DNA from: Leucobacter komagatae
Lineage (GTDB): Bacteria > Actinomycetota > Actinomycetes > Actinomycetales > Microbacteriaceae
Direction of reading: 5' to 3'
Assembly (NCBI RefSeq): GCF_006716085.1
Contig: NZ_VFON01000001.1
Span: 868,001 to 932,000, forward strand
DNA: 64,000 nucleotides
This document shows, one piece after another, positions 55,654 to 64,000 of the stretch (position 1 is the stretch's first letter; each line of letters begins with the position of its first letter). The position numbers were made by a program, and so were the translations under genes. The notes below the pieces were generated by a model. That model saw nothing but the letters and a program-made list of their open reading frames with translations. It was not told the DNA's origin and did no database searches.

Positions 55654-56828
55654 GACGTACGCTCCTTCCGGCGCCCGAACAGGCGCTTCCAACCCGGCTT
55701 CGACTCGCGCTTGAGCACGAGTTCGCGACGCGGGATTCCGTCTTCGGTTGCGAGGTGCGGGCCGAGGTTCTTCGGCTCCATCTCGCCGTCGAGCACCATC
55801 GCGACCTGCTGCACGATGGGCATGACGATGCCACGGGATTTCGCGAGTTCGAGCACGGGCGCGACCGAGGTGATGCCCTCGGCGACCTGCTGCATCTGCT
55901 CGCGGGTCTCCTCCTGCGAGTAGCCCTGCCCGATGAGCCTGCCTGCGGTGTTGTTGCGCGACAGCGGTGACTGGCAGGTCGCGATGAGGTCTCCCAGGCC
56001 CGCGAGGCCCGAGAGCGTGATCGGGTCGCCACCCTGCGAGACCGCGAACTCGGTCATTTCCGCGAGGCCGCGGGTGATGATCGAGGCTTTCGTGTTCTCG
56101 CCGTAGCCGACGCCGTCGACGATGCCGATCGCGAGCGCGATGAGGTTCTTGAGCACGCCGCCGAGCTCAGTGCCAGTCACATCATGGTTCACGTAGGTGC
56201 GGAAGTACGGGGCCGAGCAGGCCTGAGCGACCTCCTGCGCAACCGCGATCGACGCGCACGAGGCGACGGCGCCCGTCGGTTGTTCCTTCGCGATCTCGAG
56301 CGCGATGTTTGGCCCCGAGACGACAGCGATCCTGTCGGGTTCAAGATCGAGCGTGTCGTGGATGACCTCACTCATGCGCATCGTTGTGGTGCGTTCAACG
56401 CCCTTCACGAGGCTCACGAGCACGCTCGACGGTTCGAGGAACGGCTCGATGTCTTGCAAGTTCTGGCGCAACGACTGGCTCGGAACCGCGAGGAACACGA
56501 GGCGGGCGCCGCGGAGCGCCTCGGCGAGGTTCGAGGTCGCCTTCAGCGTTTTTGGCAGGTTGATGCCGGGGAGGTACTGCGTGTTGCGCCGCGCGACCTT
56601 GATCTCATCGGCGACCTCGGAGCGCCGCGCCCAGATCGTCACGTCCGATCCGGCATCGCAGAGGACCTTGGCGAACGTAGTCCCCCAGCTCCCTGCCCCG
56701 ATGACCGCGACCTTGGTGCCGTGACCTGCTTGCCCTGGCCGACCTGCTTGCCCTGGCCGACCGGCTCGCGCTGCTGCCGCGTTCAAAAACGCCCCGTCTC
56801 GTTCTGCTGGTGTTTCGCGGGATCCCAT
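55650..56828 (-). CDS. gpsA: Glycerol-3-phosphate dehydrogenase (NAD(P)+)
   Basis: 392 residues. It reduces dihydroxyacetone phosphate to sn-glycerol 3-phosphate for phospholipids. VAVIGAGSWGTTFAKVL (about 40-56), the catalytic Lys in GGVLKNLIALAIGIVDGVGYGENTKA (about 230) and GLAGLGDLIATC (about 296) are present. The start at 56828 lies inside plsC, with GAGGAA upstream. The first 37 residues form an extra tail with GRPGQAGRPGQAG, encoded by an 18-bp tandem duplication at 56723-56758. Overlaps join plsC, gpsA and ddl into one operon. Confidence 0.95.
   Translation of the reverse strand: MGSRETPAERDGAFLNAAAARAGRPGQAGRPGQAGHGTKVAVIGAGSWGTTFAKVLCDAGSDVTIWARRSEVADEIKVARRNTQYLPGINLPKTLKATSNLAEALRGARLVFLAVPSQSLRQNLQDIEPFLEPSSVLVSLVKGVERTTTMRMSEVIHDTLDLEPDRIAVVSGPNIALEIAKEQPTGAVASCASIAVAQEVAQACSAPYFRTYVNHDVTGTELGGVLKNLIALAIGIVDGVGYGENTKASIITRGLAEMTEFAVSQGGDPITLSGLAGLGDLIATCQSPLSRNNTAGRLIGQGYSQEETREQMQQVAEGITSVAPVLELAKSRGIVMPIVQQVAMVLDGEMEPKNLGPHLATEDGIPRRELVLKRESKPGWKRLFGRRKERTS
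56723..56758. repeat. 18-bp tandem duplication in the 5' part of gpsA
   Basis: GACCTGCTTGCCCTGGCC occurs twice head to tail, in frame, in the N-terminal extension of GpsA, close to the plsC stop. Confidence 0.9.
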
Positions 56829-57556
56829 CGTTCCTCGGGCGCGGTCTCGCCGCGCAGCCCCTCGAGGAGCGCCGTGATCTCGTTCATGAGCTTCTTCGTC
56901 GCCTCGTTGATGAGTTTCTGGTCGACGTGGCGACCCGCGAACTCGCTCATGTCCATCGGCTCGCCGATCGCGACCTCGATGGTCTTGCGCGGGAACGGGC
57001 GAATTGTCTTGCCGTAGCGCGGCATGAGTTCTTGCGTGCCCCAGTGCGCGGCGGGGATGAGCGGCACGCCGCTCTCGAGGGCGAGGCGAACTGCACCGCT
57101 CTTGCCGCGCATCGGCCAGAGATCAGGATCGCGCGTGAGTGTCCCCTCGGGGTACACGATCACGCCGCCCTGGCTCTCGATCAGGGTGCTCGCCGAGCTC
57201 ATGGGGTTGTCGAGCCCCGTCGCACGGCTCGCTCCTGCCCGCTCGACGGGGATCTGCCCGCTCTTGCGCAGCATCCAGCCGAAGACGGGCACCTTGAAGA
57301 GGCTCTCCTTCGCCATGAAGCGCGGCACGCGGCCGAGGTGCCAGACAGCGGCGCCCATCGCGATGGGGTCGATCTCGCTGAAGTGGTTCGGCGCGAGGAT
57401 AAACGGGCCGCTCTTCGGAATCTTCGAATCCGGGGTAAAGCGATAGCGAACCATGAGCGACCACACAGGAAGGATCAATCCCGCGAGCAGCCAGAACATG
57501 GAAGGCTTGCGCTTCTCCGCCCCAGGAAGGCTTCGTAGCTTCACCGTTTTCGTCAT
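56783..57556 (-). CDS. plsC: 1-acyl-sn-glycerol-3-phosphate acyltransferase
   Basis: 257 residues. It acylates lysophosphatidate in phospholipid synthesis at the membrane. NHFSEIDPIAMG (about 56-67) is the H-x4-D catalytic box, and VIYPEGTLTRDPDLWPMRGKSGAVRLA (about 133) is the phosphate-binding region. One N-terminal membrane anchor is predicted. It overlaps the gpsA start by 46 bases, so the two lipid-synthesis genes are coupled. Confidence 0.92.
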   Translation of the reverse strand: MTKTVKLRSLPGAEKRKPSMFWLLAGLILPVWSLMVRYRFTPDSKIPKSGPFILAPNHFSEIDPIAMGAAVWHLGRVPRFMAKESLFKVPVFGWMLRKSGQIPVERAGASRATGLDNPMSSASTLIESQGGVIVYPEGTLTRDPDLWPMRGKSGAVRLALESGVPLIPAAHWGTQELMPRYGKTIRPFPRKTIEVAIGEPMDMSEFAGRHVDQKLINEATKKLMNEITALLEGLRGETAPEERWDPAKHQQNETGRF

Positions 57557-57632
57557 GGTTCAATTATCCCCGAATCCCGCGCACGCAACTGCATAAGCGC
57601 CAGTGCGGCGCGGGACTCCTGTGGATCTCGCC

Positions 57633-59078
57633 CTAGGCCTCGAACACGAAATCGGCGCCGAGGAGCCGAAGCTTCTCGATGAAGTTCTCGTAGCCGCGCG
57701 CGATGATGCCGATGTTCGACACCTTCGACTCCCCCTCCGCGATCATCGCGGCGATGAGGTGGCTGAACCCGCCCCGCAGGTCAGGGACCACGACGTCGGC
57801 CGCCGTGAGCGGCGTCGGCCCGGTAATGACAGCGGCCTGCTCGAACTCGCGGCGCTTCACGCGGCGCGATTCGTCGTGCAGCCCGTTCTGGTGGACGACG
57901 ATGTTCGCGCCCATCGTGTTCAGCGCATCGGTGAACCCGAAACGGTTCTCGTACACGGTCTCGTGAATGGTCGACGTCCCGCTCGCCTGGGTGAGCGCAA
58001 CGACGAGCGGCTGCTGCCAGTCCGTCATGAAGCCGGGGTGCACATCGGTCTCGATCGTGACGGGCTTCAGATCGCCACCCGGGTGCCAGAATCGGATGCC
58101 GTCGTCGTGCACGTCGAAGTCGCCACCGACCTTGCGGAAGGCGTTCAAGAAGGTCATCATCTCTTCCTGGCGCACGCCACCGACGAAGATGTCACCCTTC
58201 GTCGCGAGCGCGGCGGCGGCCCAGCTCGCGGCCTCGTTACGGTCGAAGATGGCCTTGTGGTCGTACCCGCGCAGCTCCTCGACGCCCTCGATGAAGATCA
58301 CCCGGTTGGGCTCCATCGAGATGATCGCGCCCATCTTCTGCAGAATGCAGATGAGGTCGATGATCTCGGGCTCGATCGCGGCGTTACGCAGCTCGGTCTG
58401 GCCCTCAGCGAGCACGGCCGTGAGCAGCACCTGCTCGGTCGCGCCGACCGAGGGGTACGGCAGCTCAATGTTCGCGCCCTTCAGGCCGTTCGGGGCGGTG
58501 AGGCTGATGCCGCTCGGCAGCTTCTCTACGACCGCGCCGAACTCGCGGAGCGCATCGAGGTGGAAGTCGATCGGGCGATCGCCGATCCGGCACCCGCCAA
58601 GATCGGGGATGAACGCCTCGCCGAGGCGGTGCAGGAGCGGCCCGCAGAACAGGATCGGGATCCGTGAGGAGCCCGCGTGCGCGTCGATGTCGGCCTTGTG
58701 CGCGACCTCGACGTTCGAGGGGTCGAAGTGCCACTCGTCCGCGTTCTCACCCTTGGTGATGAGCACGCCGTGGAGGGCGAGCAGGCCTGCAACGACGCGC
58801 ACGTCGGAAATGTTCGGCACGTTGCGCAGCACGCTGGGGGTCTTGCCGAGCAGGGTCGCGACCATAGCCTTAGTGGCGAGGTTCTTCGCGCCGCGCACCT
58901 CAATGCGCCCCTTGAGCGGCTTGCCGCCCTTGATGATGATCTCATCGGAGGTGAGGCCGACCTTTGCGCCCTGGTTTGCGGCGTCGTGCTGGAGGGCCTG
59001 GGATGCGGTCTCCTCCTCGTTCGGCTTCGTCAGACCCGCCGGGATCTCCGGCGTGTCCGTCTGCTCAGCGTTGCTCAC
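57633..59078 (-). CDS. murA: UDP-N-acetylglucosamine 1-carboxyvinyltransferase
   Basis: 481 residues from GTG 59078 with AGGAGG at 7 bp. It transfers enolpyruvate to UDP-GlcNAc, the first committed step of peptidoglycan synthesis. GGKPLKGRIEVRGAKNLATKAMVATLL (about 51) contains the KN pair, and PDLGGCRIGDRPIDFH (about 159) holds the active-site Cys, so fosfomycin sensitivity is expected. About 45 extra N-terminal residues are Glu/Thr-rich and dispensable-looking. Confidence 0.96.
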   Translation of the reverse strand: MSNAEQTDTPEIPAGLTKPNEEETASQALQHDAANQGAKVGLTSDEIIIKGGKPLKGRIEVRGAKNLATKAMVATLLGKTPSVLRNVPNISDVRVVAGLLALHGVLITKGENADEWHFDPSNVEVAHKADIDAHAGSSRIPILFCGPLLHRLGEAFIPDLGGCRIGDRPIDFHLDALREFGAVVEKLPSGISLTAPNGLKGANIELPYPSVGATEQVLLTAVLAEGQTELRNAAIEPEIIDLICILQKMGAIISMEPNRVIFIEGVEELRGYDHKAIFDRNEAASWAAAALATKGDIFVGGVRQEEMMTFLNAFRKVGGDFDVHDDGIRFWHPGGDLKPVTIETDVHPGFMTDWQQPLVVALTQASGTSTIHETVYENRFGFTDALNTMGANIVVHQNGLHDESRRVKRREFEQAAVITGPTPLTAADVVVPDLRGGFSHLIAAMIAEGESKVSNIGIIARGYENFIEKLRLLGADFVFEA

Positions 59079-59089
59079 GTGGGTGCCTC

Positions 59090-59692
59090 CTAGGCGGTCG
59101 TGGAGGGCAGGGTCGTGGGCATCCAGCCCGGGCGACGTGCCTCAAACTCAGTAATAGCGGACTCGTTGCGGAGCGTCAGGGAGATGTCGTCAAGACCCTC
59201 CATGAGCCGCCACCGAGTGTAGTCGTCAATGTCGAATGAAACCGTCAGGTCGCCCGCGGTGACCGTGCGGTCCTCGAGGTTGACCGAAACGGTGGTCTTG
59301 GGGTCTGCCTCGATGACGGCCCAGAGTCGCTCGACGTCTGCCTCGGAGACCTGGGCCGCGAGGAGCCCCTGCTTGCCCGAATTGCCGCGGAAGATGTCGG
59401 CGAAGCGAGCCGAAATCACGACCTTGAACCCGTAGTCGCGCAGCGCCCACACGGCGTGCTCACGGGAGGAGCCCGTGCCGAAGTCGGGGCCGGCGATCAA
59501 GATCTGGGCGCCCGCGTACTGCGGCTGGTTGAGCACGAACTCGGAGTCTTGGCGCCAGTGGTAGAAGAGCGCGTCGTCGAACCCGGTCTTCGTGACCCGC
59601 TTGAGGAACACCGCGGGGATGATCTGGTCAGTGTCGACGTTCGAGCGTCGCAGCGGGACGGCGGTCGCGTTCAGTGTGGTGAACTTCTCCAT
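59090..59692 (-). CDS. leuD: 3-isopropylmalate dehydratase, small subunit
   Basis: 200 residues. With LeuC it isomerises 2- and 3-isopropylmalate in leucine synthesis. [19 protein letters not shown] (about 15-33) and [34 protein letters not shown] (about 68) are the swivelling-domain signatures. It follows leuC by two bases and precedes murA by 11, all on one strand. Confidence 0.97.
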   Translation of the reverse strand: MEKFTTLNATAVPLRRSNVDTDQIIPAVFLKRVTKTGFDDALFYHWRQDSEFVLNQPQYAGAQILIAGPDFGTGSSREHAVWALRDYGFKVVISARFADIFRGNSGKQGLLAAQVSEADVERLWAVIEADPKTTVSVNLEDRTVTAGDLTVSFDIDDYTRWRLMEGLDDISLTLRNESAITEFEARRPGWMPTTLPSTTA

Positions 59693-59694
59693 GA

Positions 59695-61152
<1,458 letters not shown>

Positions 61153-61210
61153 TGCTTCTCTTCATTCTCTTGCTTTGCGACGCGCAAATCACCGTTGCGA
61201 GCGCGAATAG

Positions 61211-61246
61211 AACGGCCATGCAAGAACCCCGCGACGGGAGGCCGTT
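61211..61246 (-). promoter_or_regulatory. Antiterminator pairing in the leuC leader
   Basis: On the transcript, AACGGCC (from 61240-61246) in the loop of the terminator can pair with GGCCGTT (from 61211-61217) downstream. Forming this pair removes bases needed around the terminator stem, so the two structures compete. Confidence 0.6.
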
Positions 61247-61264
61247 GGCTAGATCCCGTCGCGG
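61229..61264 (-). terminator. Attenuator hairpin of leuCD
   Basis: Stem CCGCGACGGGA with TCCCGTCGCGG (61254-61264 and 61229-61239), 11 bp perfect, 14-base loop, followed on the transcript by GGTTCTTG. Its first arm overlaps codons 9-14 of the leader peptide, directly after the two Leu codons. The T tract is weak. Confidence 0.7.
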
Positions 61265-61293
61265 CCACGAAGAAGCTGGTGCCGCTGACGCAT
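61249..61293 (-). CDS. leuCD leader peptide MRQRHQLLRGRDGI
   Basis: A 14-codon frame from ATG 61293 to TAG 61249. Codons 7-8 are CTT CTT, adjacent Leu codons of a kind rare in this GC-rich genome. TAGACT (61301-61306, minus strand) ends seven bases before the ATG, so the transcript is probably leaderless. Ribosomes stalling for lack of leucyl-tRNA would cover the first arm of the hairpin that follows and let leuCD be transcribed. It is the classical leader-peptide attenuation arrangement. Confidence 0.75.
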   Translation of the reverse strand: MRQRHQLLRGRDGI

Positions 61294-61358
61294 GATGAAG
61301 AGTCTAACACTCTGCCCATGCCATCCATTCCCGGGGCCGTTAGCCCGGCACAACAAGA

Positions 61359-61390
61359 CCCCGGAACGCACCGTGCGATGCGTCCCGGGG
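61359..61390. terminator. Terminator of terC
   Basis: CCCCGGAACGCA (61359-61370) pairs with TGCGTCCCGGGG (61379-61390) with one mismatch and an eight-base loop. It lies 27 bp past the terC stop on its downstream side. Confidence 0.75.
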
Positions 61391-61416
61391 CCCTGCAGAA
61401 GCATGCCCGCCGGCAG

Positions 61417-62451
61417 CTACTTGTCGCCCTCGTCGTCAAGGTGCGGCTCAGCCGCGCCGAGGTGGAGCGTTTCGCCGGTCGCCTTCGCGACCTGCTTTGC
61501 CTTCCACACGCTCGCGACCGTGGCGATCACCATCGCGGCGAGGATGAACAGGAGCGAGGTACCGGTGCTGATCTCGGGGACCGCGACCGGGTTGCCACCG
61601 TTGATGAAGGGCAGCTCGTTCTCGTGGAGCGCGTGGAGAATGAGCTTCACGCCGATGAAAGCGAGGATCGCGGCGATGCCGTACTTGAGGTACGGCAGCT
61701 TCTCGAGCAGCCCGCCGAGCAGGAAATAGAGTTGGCGGAGCCCCATGAGGGCGAACACGTTCGCCGTGAACACGATGAACGGACTCTGGGTGATGCCGAA
61801 GATCGCCGGGATCGAGTCGAGCGCGAAGAGCAGGTCGGTCGCGCCGAGAGAAATGAGCACGAGTAGGAACGGCGTGAACATCCGCTTGCCGGCGACGGTC
61901 GTGCGGAGCTTGCCGCCATCGTACTCATCGCTGAACGGCATGACTTTCTTCACCTGGCGGATGAGCCAGCCGTCGCCCTGCTCGTCGTGCCCGCCCGGCT
62001 TCACCTGCTGCCAGGCCGTCCAGATGAGCCACGCGCCGAAGATGAAAAACACCGCGATGAACCGCTCGATGATCGCGGCGCCGACGAGGATGAAGATGCC
62101 GCGGAAGATCAGGGCGAGCACGATGCCGATCATGAGCGCGCGCTGCTGGTACGCGCTCGGAACCTTGAATGCTCCAAGGATCAGCACGAACACGAACAGG
62201 TTGTCGATCGAAAGACTGTACTCGGTGAGCCAGCCTGCTACGAACTCGGTCGCGTGCTGCGCGTCGCCGAGTAGGTAGATCGCCCCCGCGAACAGCAGCG
62301 CGAGCAGCACGTAGAAGCCGACCCACAGGCTGGCCTCGCGCATGGATGGAACGTGGGGCCGCTTAATGATGAGCAGCAGGTCAACAATCAGGATCACGGT
62401 GAGCAACACCATTGATCCGATTTCGAACCAGAGGGGTAAAGCGGTTGTCAC
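61417..62451 (-). CDS. TerC family membrane protein, probable manganese exporter
   Basis: 344 residues from GTG 62451; AAGGAG lies 12 bases upstream, a little far, and the long reading to 62712 crosses the leader RNA. Eight to nine membrane helices. EYSLSIDNLFVFVLILGAF (about 77-95) and the repeat SLGATDLLFALDSIPAIFGIT (about 202) hold the conserved acidic Asp/Asn residues of TerC. TerC/Alx/MntP-type proteins export Mn2+ or help metalate exported proteins. The riboswitch-like leader upstream strongly supports a manganese role. Confidence 0.9.
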   Translation of the reverse strand: MTTALPLWFEIGSMVLLTVILIVDLLLIIKRPHVPSMREASLWVGFYVLLALLFAGAIYLLGDAQHATEFVAGWLTEYSLSIDNLFVFVLILGAFKVPSAYQQRALMIGIVLALIFRGIFILVGAAIIERFIAVFFIFGAWLIWTAWQQVKPGGHDEQGDGWLIRQVKKVMPFSDEYDGGKLRTTVAGKRMFTPFLLVLISLGATDLLFALDSIPAIFGITQSPFIVFTANVFALMGLRQLYFLLGGLLEKLPYLKYGIAAILAFIGVKLILHALHENELPFINGGNPVAVPEISTGTSLLFILAAMVIATVASVWKAKQVAKATGETLHLGAAEPHLDDEGDK

Positions 62452-62496
62452 GGTAGAGACATTCTCCTTCGGGCTGGCGCAGGGTGCGCGAAACTC

Positions 62497-62606
62497 CGAA
62501 AGTCTCTTCCCGGCTCCAACGAACCCGTCGGCTCCGCACCCGCACCGGCCGCGCGGTCTTCGCGTGGCGTATTGACGATACGGGCGAGGTGGAATACTCC
62601 CCTTCG
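62497..62606 (-). ncRNA. yybP-ykoY (manganese) riboswitch candidate upstream of terC
   Basis: The RNA read from 62606 begins CGAAGGGGAGTATTCC, continues through CGTCAATACG and ends GAGACTTTCG. GGGGAGUA and CGUCAAUxCG are hallmark strands of the yybP-ykoY class, and GAGACUUUC resembles its 3' AAGACCUUUCC strand. CGAAGG (62601-62606) pairs with CTTTCG (62497-62502) to close P1 at all six positions, with one G-U. TATACT (62616-62621, minus strand) is a good -10 box ten bases upstream. The expression platform may act on the distant ribosome site. Confidence 0.72.
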
Positions 62607-62615
62607 CAGTGCACA

Positions 62616-62621
62616 AGTATA
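62616..62621 (-). promoter_or_regulatory. -10 box TATACT of terC
   Basis: Minus-strand TATACT lies ten bases ahead of the riboswitch P1 strand, so transcription would begin right before it. No clear -35. The remainder of the gap to 62768 holds the promoter of the UPF0114 gene, not resolved by eye. Confidence 0.6.
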
Positions 62622-62768
62622 ACTCGCGAGGCCCAGCCTTCGTCCACCGTTCATGACCGAAGCTCCGGACTTTCCGTTTCCCCAGGCACAGAAACACGCG
62701 CTGGGATAACATATGACTCTATTTTTCCCGCTTCCAGCTTTTGCTCTGAGCCCCGATGGAGAACAACC

Positions 62769-63587
62769 GTGAACGAACGATCGACGCCGCCAATCCAGCG
62801 CAGCACCGACCGTGGACCTGGCGCCGCCTCCCGCACCCTCGCCGCGTTCATCTTTGCGAGCCGCTGGCTGCAGGCACCGCTCTACCTCGGGCTCATCATC
62901 GCGCAGGGCGTCTACGTTGTGCTGTTCTTTGTCGAGCTGTGGCACCTGTTCGAGAACGTCATTGTCTCGGGAAAGATCACGGAGACCGACGTGATGCTGT
63001 CGGTGCTTGCGCTCATCGACATCGTCATGATCGCGAACCTCCTCATCATGGTCATCATTGGCGGCTACGAGACCTTCGTCTCGAAGATCCGCGTCGAGGG
63101 CCACCACGACGAGCCCGAGTGGCTCTCGCACGTCAACACGAACCTGCTCAAGGTGAAGCTCGCGGTTTCGATCATCTCGATCTCCTCGATCCACCTCCTC
63201 AAGACCTTCATTGAGGTTGGCCGCATGGAAGACGGCCTCGTCGTCGGCCCGAACGGGAAAGTCATCTACTCCAACGACGGCGTGTTCTGGGAGGTCATGA
63301 TCCACCTCGCGTTCATCGTCTCTGCGCTCGCGCTCGCTTGGATCGACAAGATGGCGCAGCACCACCCGGCGGTGCAGCGCGACGAAGTCACCGCCGGAGC
63401 CATCGAGGCGCAGCTCTCGGGCACGGGCTTCGCTGCCCCGGGCCAGGCGAGCGCAGTCGCGGGGTCGCCGGAGGCTGCCGGCTCGGTGGGCGCTGCCGGC
63501 TCGGTGGACGGGTTCGTCACGGTGAGACTTCCTGCCGGTTCAGCCCTTCCGGAGGGCGCTGAGGTCATTCACCCCGAGCGCCCGTAA
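62769..63587 (+). CDS. UPF0114 (YqhA-like) membrane protein
   Basis: 272 residues from GTG 62769 with GGAG at 8 bp; the reading from 62484 crosses the terC leader. LYLGLIIAQGVYVVLFFVELWHLFENV, then LSVLALIDIVMIANLLIMVIIGGYETFVSK, then VNTNLLKVKLAVSIISISSIHLLKTFI match the YqhA family of four-helix membrane proteins of unknown function. A 100-residue Ala/Gly-rich C-terminal tail is unusual and contains an 18-bp tandem duplication (63475-63510) encoding AAGSVGAAGSV. Confidence 0.85.
   Translation: MNERSTPPIQRSTDRGPGAASRTLAAFIFASRWLQAPLYLGLIIAQGVYVVLFFVELWHLFENVIVSGKITETDVMLSVLALIDIVMIANLLIMVIIGGYETFVSKIRVEGHHDEPEWLSHVNTNLLKVKLAVSIISISSIHLLKTFIEVGRMEDGLVVGPNGKVIYSNDGVFWEVMIHLAFIVSALALAWIDKMAQHHPAVQRDEVTAGAIEAQLSGTGFAAPGQASAVAGSPEAAGSVGAAGSVDGFVTVRLPAGSALPEGAEVIHPERP
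63475..63510. repeat. 18-bp tandem duplication in the UPF0114 gene
   Basis: GCTGCCGGCTCGGTGGGC at 63475-63492 is followed by a copy with one change at 63493-63510, in frame, in the tail region. Confidence 0.9.
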
Positions 63588-63660
63588 GGCGCAAGCGGCC
63601 AACCGCGCAACCTGGCAACCGTCCAGGCGCCCGACCATGGGTAGTGGCTTGCCTGAAACC

Positions 63661-64000
63661 TCATTCGTCTGCCCGACGAAACCTCACCCGGCTCGGCGGC
63701 CTGTCGAGATGCCTTCGACCGGTAGGACTCACCCAGGTCACGACCCCGTCGGAGCCCTGCGACACCTGCCAGTCTGTGTGGTGCTTGATCATGTGGTGCC
63801 CGCGACAGAGGTGAGCAAGATTGACCGTCGAGGTGGCCCCACCGCGGACCGCATCGACCGTGTGGTCAAGGTCGCACCGCTTCGCGGGTACCCTGCATCC
63901 CGGCGCCCGACAGTGGAGGTCTCGAGCCGCGAGGAATCGAGCCATCTCAGCGGAGGGCCGGTAGCGGTCTACGGAGATCACTCCCCCTGCCTCGTCGACG
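63661..64000 (-). CDS. DUF222-HNH protein, C-terminal part (continues past the window edge)
   Basis: The last ~112 codons are inside the window and stay open to position 64000. LHCRAPGCRVPAKRCDLDHTV, then LAHLCRGHHMIKHHTDWQVSQ, then PPSRVRFR form an HNH domain closely similar to the C terminus of the protein at 3004-4629, including the SVDRYRP lead-in. It is a second paralogue of the same family. The N-terminal DUF222 part would lie to the right of the window. Confidence 0.85.
   Translation of the reverse strand, partial: VDEAGGVISVDRYRPSAEMARFLAARDLHCRAPGCRVPAKRCDLDHTVDAVRGGATSTVNLAHLCRGHHMIKHHTDWQVSQGSDGVVTWVSPTGRRHLDRPPSRVRFRRADE

Overview
The window is 64 kb of high-GC chromosomal DNA from an actinobacterium, most likely of the family Microbacteriaceae (a Leucobacter-like organism). 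The clues are the GC-rich third codon positions, frequent GTG/TTG starts, many apparently leaderless genes, DUF222-HNH proteins, and the block leuCD-murA-plsC-gpsA-ddl-DUF3515-thiL-recG-coaD-DUF177-rpmF-rnc-mutM, which is a familiar actinobacterial order. The family assignment is inference from protein similarity and gene order. No rRNA, tRNA or CRISPR was recognised.

Layout. 0-3 kb: the start of a PaaX-type regulator, diverging from a crotonase and an acyl-CoA ligase; a hexanucleotide satellite and a G-quadruplex-type repeat precede the ligase. 3-10.2 kb: a DUF222-HNH gene, an orphan branched-chain amino-acid-type binding lipoprotein, and smc. 10.5-16.6 kb: a cell-wall-anchored beta-helix/Calx-beta protein and a large HAE1-type RND pump carrying its own coiled-coil hairpin. 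16.7-26.8 kb: small housekeeping and stress genes (DUF4260, OsmC, hydrolase, HAD, GNAT, methyltransferase, VOC, DinB, PhzF) and a mepB / arsR-MFS divergon around a symmetric operator. 26.9-32.1 kb: isocitrate lyase and a 1093-residue surface protein with Listeria-Bacteroides repeats. 32.3-35.1 kb: SUKH, DUF1877, DUF1648-like, HXXEE and zinc-ribbon proteins. 35-44.7 kb: mutM, rnc, rpmF, DUF177 and coaD, preceded by a two-component system with its ABC exporter, and recG. 44.7-52.5 kb: a protein phosphatase, rsmD, the GABA shunt gabT-gabD with a divergent PucR regulator, a SIMPL protein and thiL. 52.6-53.7 kb: a complete IS481-family element. 53.8-61.2 kb: DUF3515, ddl, gpsA, plsC, murA, leuD, leuC. 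61.4-64 kb: a TerC protein with a yybP-ykoY-type leader, a UPF0114 membrane protein and the tail of a second DUF222-HNH gene.

Regulation and mobile biology give the most interesting signals. leuCD is preceded by a 14-codon leader peptide with two adjacent Leu codons, a terminator hairpin and a mutually exclusive antiterminator. terC has a leader matching the manganese riboswitch yybP-ykoY. The mepB/arsR/MFS divergon looks like a counterpart of staphylococcal mepRAB built from unrelated parts. The IS481 element has a 6-bp GCTAGC target duplication; its transposase stop codon lies in that target sequence, and a 14-bp stem covers the transposase ribosome site and start codon. Short tandem repeats with units of 6, 12, 15, 16, 18, 19, 21 and 24 bp recur throughout, both between genes and in frame inside smc, recG, thiL, gpsA, the RND pump and the UPF0114 gene.

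Limits: assignments come from reading the sequence and from memory of families. No database search, structure prediction or alignment program was run.
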